From Triangularia verruculosa (taxonomy: Eukaryota > Ascomycota > Sordariomycetes > Sordariales > Podosporaceae): 64,000 bases of DNA. A program made the position numbers and the translations under genes. How positions within the stretch are numbered: position 1 is the stretch's first letter; each line of letters opens with the position of its first letter. The DNA lies in assembly GCA_033296885.1 (NCBI GenBank), contig MU863958.1:1-64000 (forward strand). The letters run 5' to 3'. The notes beneath the pieces were generated by a model, which made no database searches, had not been told where the DNA came from, and saw nothing but the letters and a program-made list of their open reading frames with translations. Below, one piece after another: positions 21,706 through 32,900 of this stretch.

Positions 21706-21845
21706 CCTTCTTTTATCTTTCAATGTACAATAGATGTATGCCATGTATGATAATCCATGTATGAAGTAAAACAAAATGCGGAAATTGGGTATCTTCATGC
21801 CAGTCGCTCTATGCCTTCAGTCATCCGGTATGTTCACCGAAAGTG

Positions 21846-22841
21846 CTATTTCTCCTTCAGGACCTTGACGGCTTCTACTTGTGCATCTAAAGCACCGTAG
21901 ATGGCCAGCAACTTGATGACGCGCCCCTGCCCTTTAGCCCCAGCTTTTCGTGCTTCTCTCATGGCAGTGCTCAGATCAAGCAATATCGTACTCCTGCATC
22001 GAAATATCCTCTCCTCTGTCTTCTTCACAAACGAAAGATCTCTCCCAATAGTATCAGCAAGCCCTTCCACATAGGCATACTCCTTCGCCAGAGCAGCCAA
22101 CTTCGCCGGACTGCTGCTAACGAACTCCACACCACCCTCATCCGCGGTCCTGCCCTCATCATCCGTCCCAAAAATCTCATCATCATCATCCCAGTCCTCC
22201 TCATCACTGCTGTCATCATCTCTCTTTTGTACTTGCTGCCGCCCTGACCCTCCCACGGCCAGTCTCTTCTCCAGCCCTGCGACGCGCTCATCCAACTCAA
22301 GCATCTTTCTACCAGTCTCCACCGCTCCTTTTACATCTTTCAATTCCCGATTCAGGCCCCCTACTTCCACTCCCCTTTCCCTAACTCTGCTCTGCACTTC
22401 CTCCACCGCCCGTCTGAACCCAAGCAGCGCTACCCTCACATCCTCGACGCGCTCCTCTCCGCCCTTAAGTTCGTCACCGAGGCCCAAAAACGCCGTGTAA
22501 TTCGAGTTAACAAGCTCTAATAGTTCCGCACTGATAGCGGAGCTTCGATCGCGGAGTTCAGCGCGGAGGTCTTCTAATGTTTGATGTCTGGAGGCAGGGC
22601 CGCCTGTGTGGAGCGTGGAGAGGTAGTTAGCCGGGTCGAAGTCGGGAGCGAGAAAGTCGCGGCGGCTAAGGGCGGCGGGGAATGGTAGCGACGAGGAGTT
22701 TTCTAGGTCGTCGTCTGAGGGGGCAGAGGAGAGGGAGGAGCGGCGGCTGGCTTTGCTTTTGGGAGACGGGGGTGAGTGGAGGTTGAAGTTGGAATAGGAA
22801 GACGTCGGGCGGGACGTCGGGGGGAGGCCTAGTTGTGCCAT
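21846..22841 (-). CDS. COG2: Conserved oligomeric Golgi complex subunit 2
   Basis: A subunit of lobe A of the COG vesicle-tethering complex, which acts in retrograde transport within the Golgi. A single exon encodes 331 residues. The N-terminal 45 residues are Ser/Pro-rich. The COG2 N-terminal hallmark LSRRDFLAPDFDPANYLSTL is at about 59-78, followed by TLEDLRAELRDRSSAISAELLELVNSNYTAFLGLG and long heptad-rich coiled coil (120-200). A very acidic stretch (DDDSSDEEDWDDDDE, about 208-222) separates this from a second helical part (EYAYVEGLADTIGRDLSFVKKTEERI). The length fits the short fungal COG2 type. Convergent with MRPL1, and divergent from hapX with about 1.5 kb between. Confidence 0.88.
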   Translation of the reverse strand: MAQLGLPPTSRPTSSYSNFNLHSPPSPKSKASRRSSLSSAPSDDDLENSSSLPFPAALSRRDFLAPDFDPANYLSTLHTGGPASRHQTLEDLRAELRDRSSAISAELLELVNSNYTAFLGLGDELKGGEERVEDVRVALLGFRRAVEEVQSRVRERGVEVGGLNRELKDVKGAVETGRKMLELDERVAGLEKRLAVGGSGRQQVQKRDDDSSDEEDWDDDDEIFGTDDEGRTADEGGVEFVSSSPAKLAALAKEYAYVEGLADTIGRDLSFVKKTEERIFRCRSTILLDLSTAMREARKAGAKGQGRVIKLLAIYGALDAQVEAVKVLKEK

Positions 22842-23174
22842 GATGTTGTTTGGAACTGGGTGTTAACAGCGTAGGCTGGCTGGCCTCCGTAAATGCGAGT
22901 AGGAGGATAGGATACAGCTTCGGTTCGTCTTGGTTGTTGATGCTCCCGCGCTGCTGGGCTTCTGGACATGTTCGACGTCTTGGCGGACGATGGGTCCGTG
23001 CGTCATAATCTAGAGGACAGCTTGGAGCTACACATAGGCAAGGTACCTTAGACAGCACCAGTCACGATGCAACGGTTGATACGACATCAAAATATTATGG
23101 AATCGTGCTCATTAGACTCATCACGCGATATTTTCTCCAAGTACAGTGCTTGAGTGAGGTGACGGTTCTCGAGA

Positions 23175-23180
23175 TATAAA
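23175..23180 (+). promoter_or_regulatory. TATAAA, possible hapX core promoter
   Basis: TATAAA in the context GATATAAAAACGG. It lies 1.14 kb before the hapX ATG, so use would need a long leader or a 5' intron. Weak call. Confidence 0.25.
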
Positions 23181-24004
23181 AACGGAGGCTACCAGTCACA
23201 GACACTGGACTCGTGCGCTCACGAGGCCATCACCAGCTAGCGCTCGGAAGTTCTAGTTTGCCCGGAAAGGCTACGAGGAGACAACTTCCCGAACTGATTC
23301 CTAGCTTAGGGCATGCGGGGCTTGTTTCCAGAAGTTGGACAGGTGGACCTTAAGAAAGCGGGCTTGAAGTCGATCGAATTTGTGAGCTATTCTTGAAGAG
23401 CAGCGCCTTGAAGGATGTCCGATATCGCTCGCTTATGGACGGATTTGAATTTCGCAGAACTGCCAAGGAGGATTGGCATCTGGCATTGCAATGAAGACAG
23501 AAAAAGCATCGGGCGATAGGCCGAGCGGTTTCCGCTGTTGACCGAAGTGATGACTGTTAGATTCCAGTTGGGATTTGCTGTCGAAAGCGGTGACCCTCAC
23601 TCGGCTGTCAACCGTGGGGTTCCTTGACGTAGGATGGCACCACTTCCCCTCGCTAAGCCGGTTTGGGTCTAGCGGGATCCTATAATCTTATCAATCAAAT
23701 CAGTGGGCCGCCTGACATCTCCATCTCGCGTTTGCCGAATCAAAGCTCTCAGACTCTTTGGCCTGGGCGAGAAGTCCGGCCTCGCTAGCCCACCCTGATC
23801 CCGGACGTCTTCGGTTCAAGCAAAAGAAGAGATTTCCCCTCGTCTGCTTCGGTTTTCAGGATCAAAACCCCCAAAATCTTCTTGACACAACATCATCGTC
23901 AGCGTCGTCTCAAATCCTGTGATTCCGAGGCGGCTCATCGACACAGCAGCATCACGTGTCTGTCACAACCATCCGCACATTGAAGAAGCCGCCATTTGGA
24001 CTTG

Positions 24005-24046
24005 ATGCTGCGATTTTGTAGCCTCTCCTCTCAAAATTCTCTTTGA
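24005..24046 (+). other. uORF 1 in presumed hapX leader
   Basis: ATG followed by 12 more codons and TGA, upstream of hapX. If this lies in the mRNA, as position suggests, it would reduce initiation at the main ATG. Transcript start is unknown. Confidence 0.35.
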
Positions 24047-24065
24047 CTGCGGAGCGACTCGTCAC

Positions 24066-24137
24066 ATGCCAGAGGTGGCATTTACAGACAACACATTTTC
24101 GCAGTGCAACTTCATCGAATCTCGACTTCGTCATTGA
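24066..24137 (+). other. uORF 2 in presumed hapX leader
   Basis: A 23-codon frame (starts MPEVAFTDNTF) ending with TGA 181 nt before the hapX ATG. It is the second short upstream frame in the presumed leader. Confidence 0.35.
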
Positions 24138-24318
24138 ATACCATCTCCCCGTGTTCCCGATACAGAGGAGTACGCCCTAACAGATCGGCTCTAGCCCTTT
24201 TCACTGGTGACATAAAACTCGGCTGCACCCTGCAGTCAGTCGCCACTAATTGGGTACAGTCATCAACCTCTGCACCAACAGCCTCCGTGGCCATCGAATC
24301 GTTTAGTTTGCAGCAGTC

Positions 24319-26277
24319 ATGGCTGCCGCTGCAGCTGCGTCTCCCGTCGGGTCTGGGAATACCGACAAGAGGACTCTTTTCATCACAACGACGCTCAGCA
24401 GAGATTCCCCCAGCGCTGCCTCCACCCCCGCATCTGCAGCCTCTCCGTCCAATGTCTCCACTCCCACATCTTCGACTTCCGTGGTAGTGCCTCCTATTGC
24501 CATCCGGCCCAATGCGCCCAATAGGCCACCTTCCATCAAAGCCTCGGCTCCCCTGAACATGGCGTCTCCTGGAGTTAATTCACCGGGCAGCTCAGTATCA
24601 CAGCCTATGGCATTGAGCATGACCAGCAAGGAGTGGGTCATTCCTCCCAGACCCAAGCCAGGCCGTAAGCCTGCTACCGACACTCCGCCAACAAAACGCA
24701 AAGCTCAAAATCGAGCTGCCCAAAGGGCGTTCCGAGAGCGTAGGGCCGCTCGTGTTGGGGAGTTGGAGGAGCAACTGGATGAGCAGAAGGAGGAGCACGA
24801 GCGCGTTGTTCAGGAGCTTCAGGAGCGCATCAATCACTTAGAAACGGAAAGACATACCCTTCATTCTCGATGCCAGTGGTTACAGTCACAGCTCGATAAG
24901 GAAAGACAGGGACGCAATTCAGTGGTGTCAACATGGGATTCTCAATCATCACCCTCAAGCGGAAGCAATCAACATCTCTCCACTTCAATACAGTCTCAGA
25001 CAAACCCGCTCGCCAACGTCTCACATCCGAGACGACCATTGCAGCCTGCTCCGCCTAAGAACGCGGTGCCGAATGTCGTCCCTACTGCGGGACATCGGAC
25101 TATTACTCAACCGTTCTCGATCTCTCACATCATCTCACCACCCGACGAGTTGATGGTACCCCTGGGGTGTGGTGGGTGCGAAACATCTGGTTCGTGTGCG
25201 TGTGCAGAGGCAGTGCTGCAGGATAATGAGACAGCGATGGGGTGTGGTAAATGCACATTTGGGTCAAATTGCGAGTGTCTGGAGGAAGCTCTCAGATTAC
25301 CCGATCTCAAGCGACCTCACTCACCGAGTTCACCACCTTCAGCGCCCGAGGAAAAGCGGCAGCGTTCGGATGCTGGGTTAAGCATGGAGACTGACTTTAC
25401 CGCCATGTTTGCTAAGGACAACAGGTTGTCACTTCCATCAGTAACCCAACCGCCAGCTCAGTCACTGCAGCCCATGATGTCGCTTGAGGCTAGGGACTCT
25501 TGCGGCTTCTGCAAGGATGGAACATACTGCATGTGTGCTGAGGCTTTGATGAACCCCATGCCCTTCCATCAACCACTGCCGCCAGCCCAACCGGTTGCCG
25601 AGCAAACACAAACGCACACACCGCCCCCATCGGAGGATGATGTTGTGCCAATACCTATGGAAGTCACAGCTACCGGTGCTATCAAGCTTCCTGGCCCTCG
25701 TGCAAACCAAAACCGCTCTGCCAACACCAACACCGCTCAAGCTAAGCCCTCGGGTGGTCGCTGTGGCCCTAACGGCCCGGGCACCTGCGCCCAATGTCTC
25801 TCCGATCCCAAGTCAGGCCTCTTTTGTAGGTCTCTGGCAGCCAACTTTCAAAAGAACAACCCGGGAGCCAGCGGCAGCGGGTGCTGCGGCGGTGCCGGAC
25901 CGGGAGGTGGCTGCTGCAAGTCTGGCAAGACGGATACTGCCCCAGCTGCACCGCAACCACTCCCGCCCATGAAGACATCCAACCCTAATGGGCCATCAGA
26001 GTTCCCGCTTGCCTTGTCTTGTGCCGAAGCATACAAGACACTGGCCAGCCACAGGCACTTTGACCAAGCGGCCGATGAGATTGGGACGTGGCTGCCGAAG
26101 CTAAAGGCTTTGCCGGTTCCCCAACCGGGGAGCGGTTCCGGACCGGGCGGACAAGGAGGGAGGAATGGTGGTGCTAGTGGTGGTGGGGGGCAGAGGTTAG
26201 CGCCGATTGAGGTTGAGGCGGCGAGCATCATGAGCGTGCTGAAGGATTTTGACATTAGGTTTGGGAGGGGGGATTAG
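24319..26277 (+). CDS. hapX: HapX, bZIP iron-responsive regulator
   Basis: A transcription factor that partners the CCAAT-binding complex. In Aspergillus it represses iron-consuming genes in iron starvation and activates vacuolar storage in iron excess. A single exon encodes 652 residues. A Ser/Pro/Ala-rich N terminus precedes the CBC-binding Hap4-like motif KEWVIPPRPKPGRKP (104-118). The basic region KRKAQNRAAQRAFRERRAAR (126-145) and a coiled coil (146-196) follow. Four cysteine clusters are present: CGGCETSGSCAC (284-295), CGKCTFGSNCEC (309-320), CGFCKDGTYCMC (395-406) and CGPNGPGTCAQC (482-493) plus C503; these are the iron or Fe-S sensing elements. Two extra CC pairs lie in a Gly-rich stretch at 522-523 and 532-533. 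The C terminus (TLASHRHFDQAADEIGTWL) is a conserved helix. Gene identity is clear. Confidence 0.95.
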   Translation: MAAAAAASPVGSGNTDKRTLFITTTLSRDSPSAASTPASAASPSNVSTPTSSTSVVVPPIAIRPNAPNRPPSIKASAPLNMASPGVNSPGSSVSQPMALSMTSKEWVIPPRPKPGRKPATDTPPTKRKAQNRAAQRAFRERRAARVGELEEQLDEQKEEHERVVQELQERINHLETERHTLHSRCQWLQSQLDKERQGRNSVVSTWDSQSSPSSGSNQHLSTSIQSQTNPLANVSHPRRPLQPAPPKNAVPNVVPTAGHRTITQPFSISHIISPPDELMVPLGCGGCETSGSCACAEAVLQDNETAMGCGKCTFGSNCECLEEALRLPDLKRPHSPSSPPSAPEEKRQRSDAGLSMETDFTAMFAKDNRLSLPSVTQPPAQSLQPMMSLEARDSCGFCKDGTYCMCAEALMNPMPFHQPLPPAQPVAEQTQTHTPPPSEDDVVPIPMEVTATGAIKLPGPRANQNRSANTNTAQAKPSGGRCGPNGPGTCAQCLSDPKSGLFCRSLAANFQKNNPGASGSGCCGGAGPGGGCCKSGKTDTAPAAPQPLPPMKTSNPNGPSEFPLALSCAEAYKTLASHRHFDQAADEIGTWLPKLKALPVPQPGSGSGPGGQGGRNGGASGGGGQRLAPIEVEAASIMSVLKDFDIRFGRGD

Positions 26278-29200
26278 AGAAGGGAGGGTTGGGAGGTGGT
26301 TGGAGATCAGAGTTCAAAATGGAAAGCGGCGGTTCGGAATGGTACTTCCGGGGAAACCGGTGCATGGTTGTGAAATCATGTGGTCTTTTTTATGTCTTTT
26401 TGTTTTGTTCCGTGAGATATGATAATTATGATACCTTGGGTGCAGCGAGCTCGAAAAGTGAAAGGGGAGAAAGGGGGAGGGGGGTGAGATGGGGGTGAAG
26501 AGCGGGTGCCAGATGGGACAGTTGCTCATGCGGCCGGATATGCGACCTTGGTGCTGGCGGATGGGGGGGGCAGGCGGGCGGGTATCATGGGGCCATTGGT
26601 GTGAGTTGGCGGTTTTGTTGACTTGCTTGTGGGTTTATTATGGGTGTATCAAAACGAATGAGGTTTATCACTTGCATATGTATCATGTATGCCAGCGTTT
26701 ACGGCTAGGTTTTTGTGGGTGATTTTTAACCGAGGGCGGTTGGATGGTTGTGAACAGGGGGGGGGGGGGGGTGGAGAGGGGGTGTAAGTTGTTGAGGTCT
26801 ATGAAATAGCTACATTGTACCTGAACATTTTCAAGATATCTTCCTTCGAGGCATGTCTATTTTTCTGTGTGGGCATAGTGAAATAAGCAAAAATTCATGA
26901 GTTTCTTGTTGTGTCGGCGAGTGTTGCATCTGCAAGTTGGCTTGTTCTGATTTCTGTGATGTTGGGCAGGTTTGTGTAACTTGCTCATAGATGTATGCAC
27001 TAATCCCAGCTGAAGAACAATATCCTGCTTCTCAAGACGGGATGGCAAGCTTAATGAATGTCATACTATTGCTGGTAGACGACCTATATACACTGGGCAG
27101 CAAATCTGATGGATATCGCCATGCACGTTGGTCATCTGCATATGACAATCCTGATGGGAGATGTATTTGTGCAGGCTCTCGCTTACACAGTTACTTGGGG
27201 ACAACACCGTCATAGAAATGTTCCATCATGGCTTGCTTGTACAAACCGGCGTCCTCGCACTGCTTGCTCCGTACCATGTTGCGACCTGACCATACCTATA
27301 CACGACCACCTTTTGTAACGTACGGAACTGCCGGCCGGCTACAGCTACTTCGAAGAAAAAAAAAGTGCGAGGCATCCGATGCGTTGGACATGCACCTCGC
27401 CCAGTTCGGGTTTTCCAAAGTGCCACAGCAGGCAAGAAGGGGTCGTGTCGAGGGACTTCTCGTCAGACGTTGACAACAGTCTGACGACCTCGTGGTCTTT
27501 GTCTTACACTCCAGAGGACAGCAGCAGTGATACCGCACGCAGGTGGGGACCTAAGATGAACTATAGATCATGGGAAAGCTGAAGAGGTCTGTACTGGATG
27601 GTGGGATTTCTGGGGTGCCGTTGTCAGTTTTGTGAGAAGACGCACAACACGACGTCCGAGGTTACTGTTGCGCCATTGCTACAGAGCCGCCTGCGAAAAC
27701 GTAGATCTGTCCACATGGGGCGATACGGGTTAAACCAGTTCAGTGACTCGAAATGGTTGGATAGGAGTCGACTTGGCCGCTGGCTGAATAGCAAATAATC
27801 GGCAGCCGGCAGACCAATGGCGACTTGCATCTTCTCAAAAGAGGAAACCAGCAGCCACTTGACTAGAGATGCAGAAAGACAATAGCCCTGGATAAAATTC
27901 GCTTGTGGAGACAGAGGCGTGTCTTTATCTTCTTGATACCTGGTATCAGGGACCTGCCTTAGATGCTGCGTTGGGGAGTAAAAGGACCCGCTGTGTTTTG
28001 CGCGGTGGGTTGGGGAACAACAGATCGTCCAGGAACGCATGGCAAGTTGTCTCGCCCTAGGCCACTAGTTCATCGCGACACCTTGGAGGGACGGTGTTCC
28101 TGAGATCAGACCTCACCGTTCTCAACCCTGGTCTGCCCAAGAAACGTTGGGTCTCTATCATGGTCCGCGGATGAAACAGTGTAGAGAGGCGTTGGGTCCA
28201 GGAGATCTTCCTAGGCGGGGATCTGATGATCTCGTGACACCATGGAAGATAACCAATGGTTTAGACCGATCAGCCTGTCAAACCAGACCCTCGGGGGGTG
28301 GGCGGTTCTCGCCGTAACATGTGCCGTATGTACAGCATGCGGCAGAAGGCTGATCTGGATCGCCCCTGGATCGCGGGATCCCAAGGCCAGGAGGAAACAA
28401 GTTGGCGCATCAGCCGGGGGTGTGCTAGTGGGAGAGGCAGGCAGGCGAGAAATAGTGGCGACGAATGATTGGTGATGGGACGATGGGAAGCTGAGTTGGC
28501 AACTTGAAGCAGACCAGACGAATGCTGGGCTCACGATGCGGGCAGGTTCCGTTCGGATGGTTTTGGGTCGTGGAGGGCGGAGATTGGACCATTCGAACCG
28601 CACCGGCCGCCAAAACTGGGCCCTGGAAAAAGGGAAAGGCGGGGCACGCTGCAAGGCCAGCGCACCAGGCTGTGGCCGGATTGATGAGTGACCTACCCCT
28701 CCTGCACCTTGTGAAGAAGAGACGAGAAAAAATTGCAACAGGAGGCGTCAGCGAGGGAGACAATAATAATTTCCCGCATAATGTGTGTTTCGGGCAGACG
28801 GCAACTGGACGGGCTATCACTCATACCTACACGCCATCAGGTAGTGGTGGGTAAGTTCCCATCGCCACCACCACCGCCGTGAACGCGCGGTGAGGGCCGC
28901 TCTGCTCTCCTGAGCGCGTTCGGGGTCGTCTGTCCGCTGGCTGGTGTGCTGGCACTCACCATGACCGCCTCGGGGAGTCGGTATGGGACGGTGTCCAGGA
29001 TAGGGAAACGAACGGTGAAGGAGGCCCCCTCTCGAGTCTGGTCCTGGGCTCTGTCCGAGTCTGATGACGCAGAAGGCGGGGTGTTGCTTGGAAAGAAGAC
29101 GCGCAGGCGGGAAAGCAGAGCTGAAGTAAGGAGCACCAGTCCACCGCGCAGGGGAAAAGTCGGGCTCAGGTAGGGCAGCAGCAGACCAAGAGTCCAGAGT

Positions 29201-29992
29201 CGCCGGGAGGGGTGCAGTTGGAAATGCAGAGTGGATGGCGCAGTTGGCCAGCCAGCTCACAGGGTTTGGTTGACACCAAAGGTCAAGTGGAGACGGCGAG
29301 TGATGGAGTGGTGGGCTGCGTAACCCAATTGGGCCAGCCTGCTACCCCACGCTTCGACGTCCACTGCATCGACATGCACACACCTGGAAGGCCAGGGAAG
29401 CTGCAGATGGGAGGGAAGCTCTCCCCTCTCGCTCTCTCGAGAGATAGACAGATGGCCTCCATTCCCTCTCCCGACATCATCTGCCAGTCACAGCCCATAG
29501 CCAACATCCAAGCAGCGCCTCGTCGCAACGTCACCCGTTCCATTGAGCTTCCCCAACGCTTCCACGACTTCCATCCGTAGCCCGCCCTCGTCGAGATCGC
29601 CGCCAACACGACGCCCCTTTAATTTGTTGACTGACGAGACCATGTTCCCGCGGGACTCTTGAGAAGGTCCTCATATCTAGTCGCAAGCCGACCGAGGCCG
29701 GAGCTCCAGCTCTAGCTCCGACATTACATACATAATCGCCCTGGCGCGTCTGTTCGTCGCCGTCGTCGTCGTCGTTGCTATTGCTACCCGCTATTTGTTG
29801 CCGTCTCGATTGATTGATATTCTGTATTCGTCCAGCACCAGCCGGCCCCCGCCTGCTCTGTGTATACAAGATCCAGCCCAACGCGGCGCCCGATTTGCCC
29901 ATAAACACCACGAGACCGCACTCCACCCGCCCTCGCGTTTCTTCCGAGTCGAGCGGTCCTTCCCACAGCTATCAGCACTCGGCTGGTAGTAC
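26278..29992. other. 3.7 kb without a recognisable gene
   Basis: This holds the hapX 3' flank, a 15-nt G tract, and then GC-rich sequence with many short overlapping frames on both strands, none with protein-family character. The last 1-1.5 kb is probably the promoter and leader of the large gene that starts at 29993. A non-coding RNA or an unrecognised orphan cannot be excluded. Confidence 0.45.
26757..26771 (+). repeat. 15-nt homopolymeric G tract
   Basis: Uninterrupted run of 15 G in the hapX 3' flank, with other G-rich runs around it. A candidate G-quadruplex and a place where read length is error-prone. Confidence 0.85.
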
Positions 29993-32900
29993 ATGGGCGA
30001 TCGCAACCCTCGGCTCGAACCCCCTCATGGGCCCATTATGATATCCATGCAGCGTTCTCTTTCGTCGCCAGTCGCTATTCGCTCGACACCGTGTATGTTG
30101 GAAACGGGACTGGTTGCCGGTCAAGAACAAGTCAAGAGGTGGCCCACATGCTAACTGCCATGTCTGGGAATGCAGCTCGGTCGAATACCGCCACGCCTGC
30201 TTCGCGATCACCCACGCCGACCCCGTCTGACAACCATGTCGAGATCTCCCACTCGAGACGCAACAGGTCGAAAAGCCCATCCCGCTTGGCAAGGGAGACC
30301 ATGACTTCCTCAGTGCGGCGCTCCGATGACCTGTCCAGGCGCCCGTCTGTTCAGAAGCCCATCATCGACCAGGCTAGCACTCCCGTACCTTTGCAGGCGC
30401 CCAACGACTCTTCGGATAGTTTGGACTCGGGCCCGGACGACAAGCTTGGGAAGATGAACTTCTTGCGGCCGCTGCTGAAAGACACATCTCTCTATACCAT
30501 CCCTTTCCTTGCCCCGGTAGAGGACAGGACCACTCTGGAGGAACTAGCTCACTTGGTGCGCCTGTCCAAGTACCAAGAGCGCAAGCGCGCAAACACTCGC
30601 ATCCGTCTCCAGAGAAGCTTGATTTCCACTGCCTTGTCTGCTCGCCTGATGAGATGTGGCGAGGCTGCCCACCGAACCCTGGTTGACAGCTTCCGCGGGG
30701 ACGACAAAAAAGGCTTCGCCGCCCTGTTCAATGCCGTTATTGATGTTCGGAAGAGCTGCGACGAAACCCGTCGTTATGCCTTATTGGAGCCAGAGATGGA
30801 GCTTCTGCAGTCCCCTGGGTTGACTTCGTCTGACAGTTTGGACACTCCCACAGGATCCGTCTCTGGTGCTAAACCTGCCCCTGGAACCAGCAGTCCATTT
30901 TTGAGTGAACTCTCTGCGTCCGCCAGAGAGACATTTCTGAGATTTCTGAACCAGATCAGGACGAATCCAGACTACTTGGCAACACGTATCTCGTCGTTGA
31001 ACGGCTCCGAACTCACTGCGCTTACCAGCTTTCACCAAGCCCTGGAGCCGATCGAATCTGTTCTTCCATATCACGGTGGCCGCTCTTCAAACCGTGTTGC
31101 GTCCGGTGGCTCAGCTGCCATGTCTGGATCAGGATATGGCGGGTCAAATGGGCCACTTGGCAAGGAACGCAGCGCCATTGAACGACTCCTCTCTTTCCAG
31201 CGACATGATCCCATATCAGCTCTTGTTTACACCTGTTTTGCTAATTCCGCAGGCCCCGACAGCGCCGAGGACAAACGCCGGACCGAGACGTGGGCCACCA
31301 CATGCGCTCGTCTGATCTCGGCCCAGAAAACTGGTAGTGAGCAAACCGTTACCGCTGTGCTCAACGTCTGGGTCTCTCTACGTGACTGGGCTGGAAAGTC
31401 CAACATGGAATGGTACCTCATGAAGATCCTCGAGGATGGAGCCTTCTTGCTTGACCGTGCAGAAGACCAGCACGGAACCCGATTCAACATCTCGGATTGG
31501 TCATCCAAGGACCAAATTGCTGCCGAAGAGTTCTATGCCAGAGCCGTAGAAGAGCTCTTCGATGTTATCGATGACGAAGACACGACCGGAATTCCAGAAG
31601 GTCTGATCGAGCTAGGCACTGAGATGCTCAAACGCCTGGACAAAAACTACGTCGAAAGCACCCGTCGCTGGCTAATCACCAAATATCTCTTCACAAACTG
31701 GTTGCTTGGCGTCGTCATCCACCCTGAAGCCTATGGTATGATGGCTGAATACCACATCACCGAATATGGCCGGCAAAAGATCTTGAAGACTGTGGCCATG
31801 CACGCTCAGAAGTTCGTCGTGGACATGTTGACGAGCAAAACCCCTGTTTCAACACCACCAAAGATCAAAAAACACATCGAAAACATTTATCTCCGCTTCA
31901 AAGACTCATCCAAGTTCAAGAAGAAGCCACGTCTATTGCCCGCCAGGTCAATCACATCGCTGAGAGAGACGGCAGAAGTCCATCCCCATTTGGTTGTTAG
32001 TCCAGCTGACCTCACCACGTTGATCAACGCCCTGTTTCCTGAGCGTAGACCGCGTTCAGCACACTCTGGTAGCTTGCGCTCAGGGGCGCCTTCGGTCTCT
32101 GGTTTCTCTGCCATCTCCCAGCCGATGTCTGTCAGGACAGCGCCAAGCACCAACTTCGACACAATGTCTGTTATCAGCACGAGTGCCGAGTCCTTCATCA
32201 GTGATGCCACCACCTCTCGAGAGCCCCTCATAGAGGAGGGGAGCCCACCTCGTTATTCACCCCCCATTCCGGATCTTGGCACCCCGAAGCAGCAACCCCA
32301 GAACAGCAATTATGAAGATGATGGGTATCAGCTTCGATTGGCCATACATGAAATGACTCAGGCCCTGGGCCAGGATGTTGTATACGGCCTTTGCCATCCC
32401 TGCGCCGAGCGGTGGGCAGTCTTGTTCATTTCGCCCGATGGAACACAGCTTTCTACTCAGATGACCTTTGATCCAGACGATGATCCGGAGGATGAGAACT
32501 CGTCAGAGACCAGCGATACCGAGGGTGAAGATACCGAAGACGATAGGCCTGAACTCGACAAAGACTACCACCAGCTCCGAGACTCGATTCTTAAGCTCGT
32601 ACAAGAGTATGAGATCCCACAAAATCTTGAAAACAACGGTTCCAAGAAGCAAACATTCAGCAACCGTGCCTCGACTTTAAAGAAATACAGATCCAAGAAC
32701 CGAGTCATTACGACTATGGGAAGCCGCAACCCTTACCGGCAACGAGCAGCAAGCATCGCCAGTAGTGTTGCAGACAGTCCGCCTGAAGATAGCAAAGGAA
32801 AAGGGGTCGACACGGATGCCTCATCCCCGCTCATCGCCATGTTGACAGCAGCTTGCTCACAGTCCCGGGCCCAGTCAGATTTTGTTTCTGCACACCTTTA

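Larger units (their letters stand above)
22842..24318. promoter_or_regulatory. Divergent COG2 / hapX region with long hapX leader
   Basis: About 1.5 kb without a protein gene. It holds a TATAAA at 23175, an inverted CCAAT (ATTGG) near 23473 and another near 24248, an ATCACGTG at 23951-23958, and two short upstream reading frames at 24005 and 24066. A GGTACCTTAG motif lies near 23042. The long pyrimidine-rich stretch before the ATG suggests an extended 5' leader. Confidence 0.5.

Noticed and set aside
23505..23560. AGGCCGAGCGGTTTCCGC string resembling a tRNA-Ser D-arm
   Set aside because: The rest of a tRNA fold is missing and there is no T-arm consensus at the right distance.
28211..29609. 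Several 100-175 codon frames on both strands in the hapX-downstream gap
   Set aside because: They overlap one another on opposite strands, are Pro/Ser/Arg-rich from GC content, and show no domain or signal peptide.
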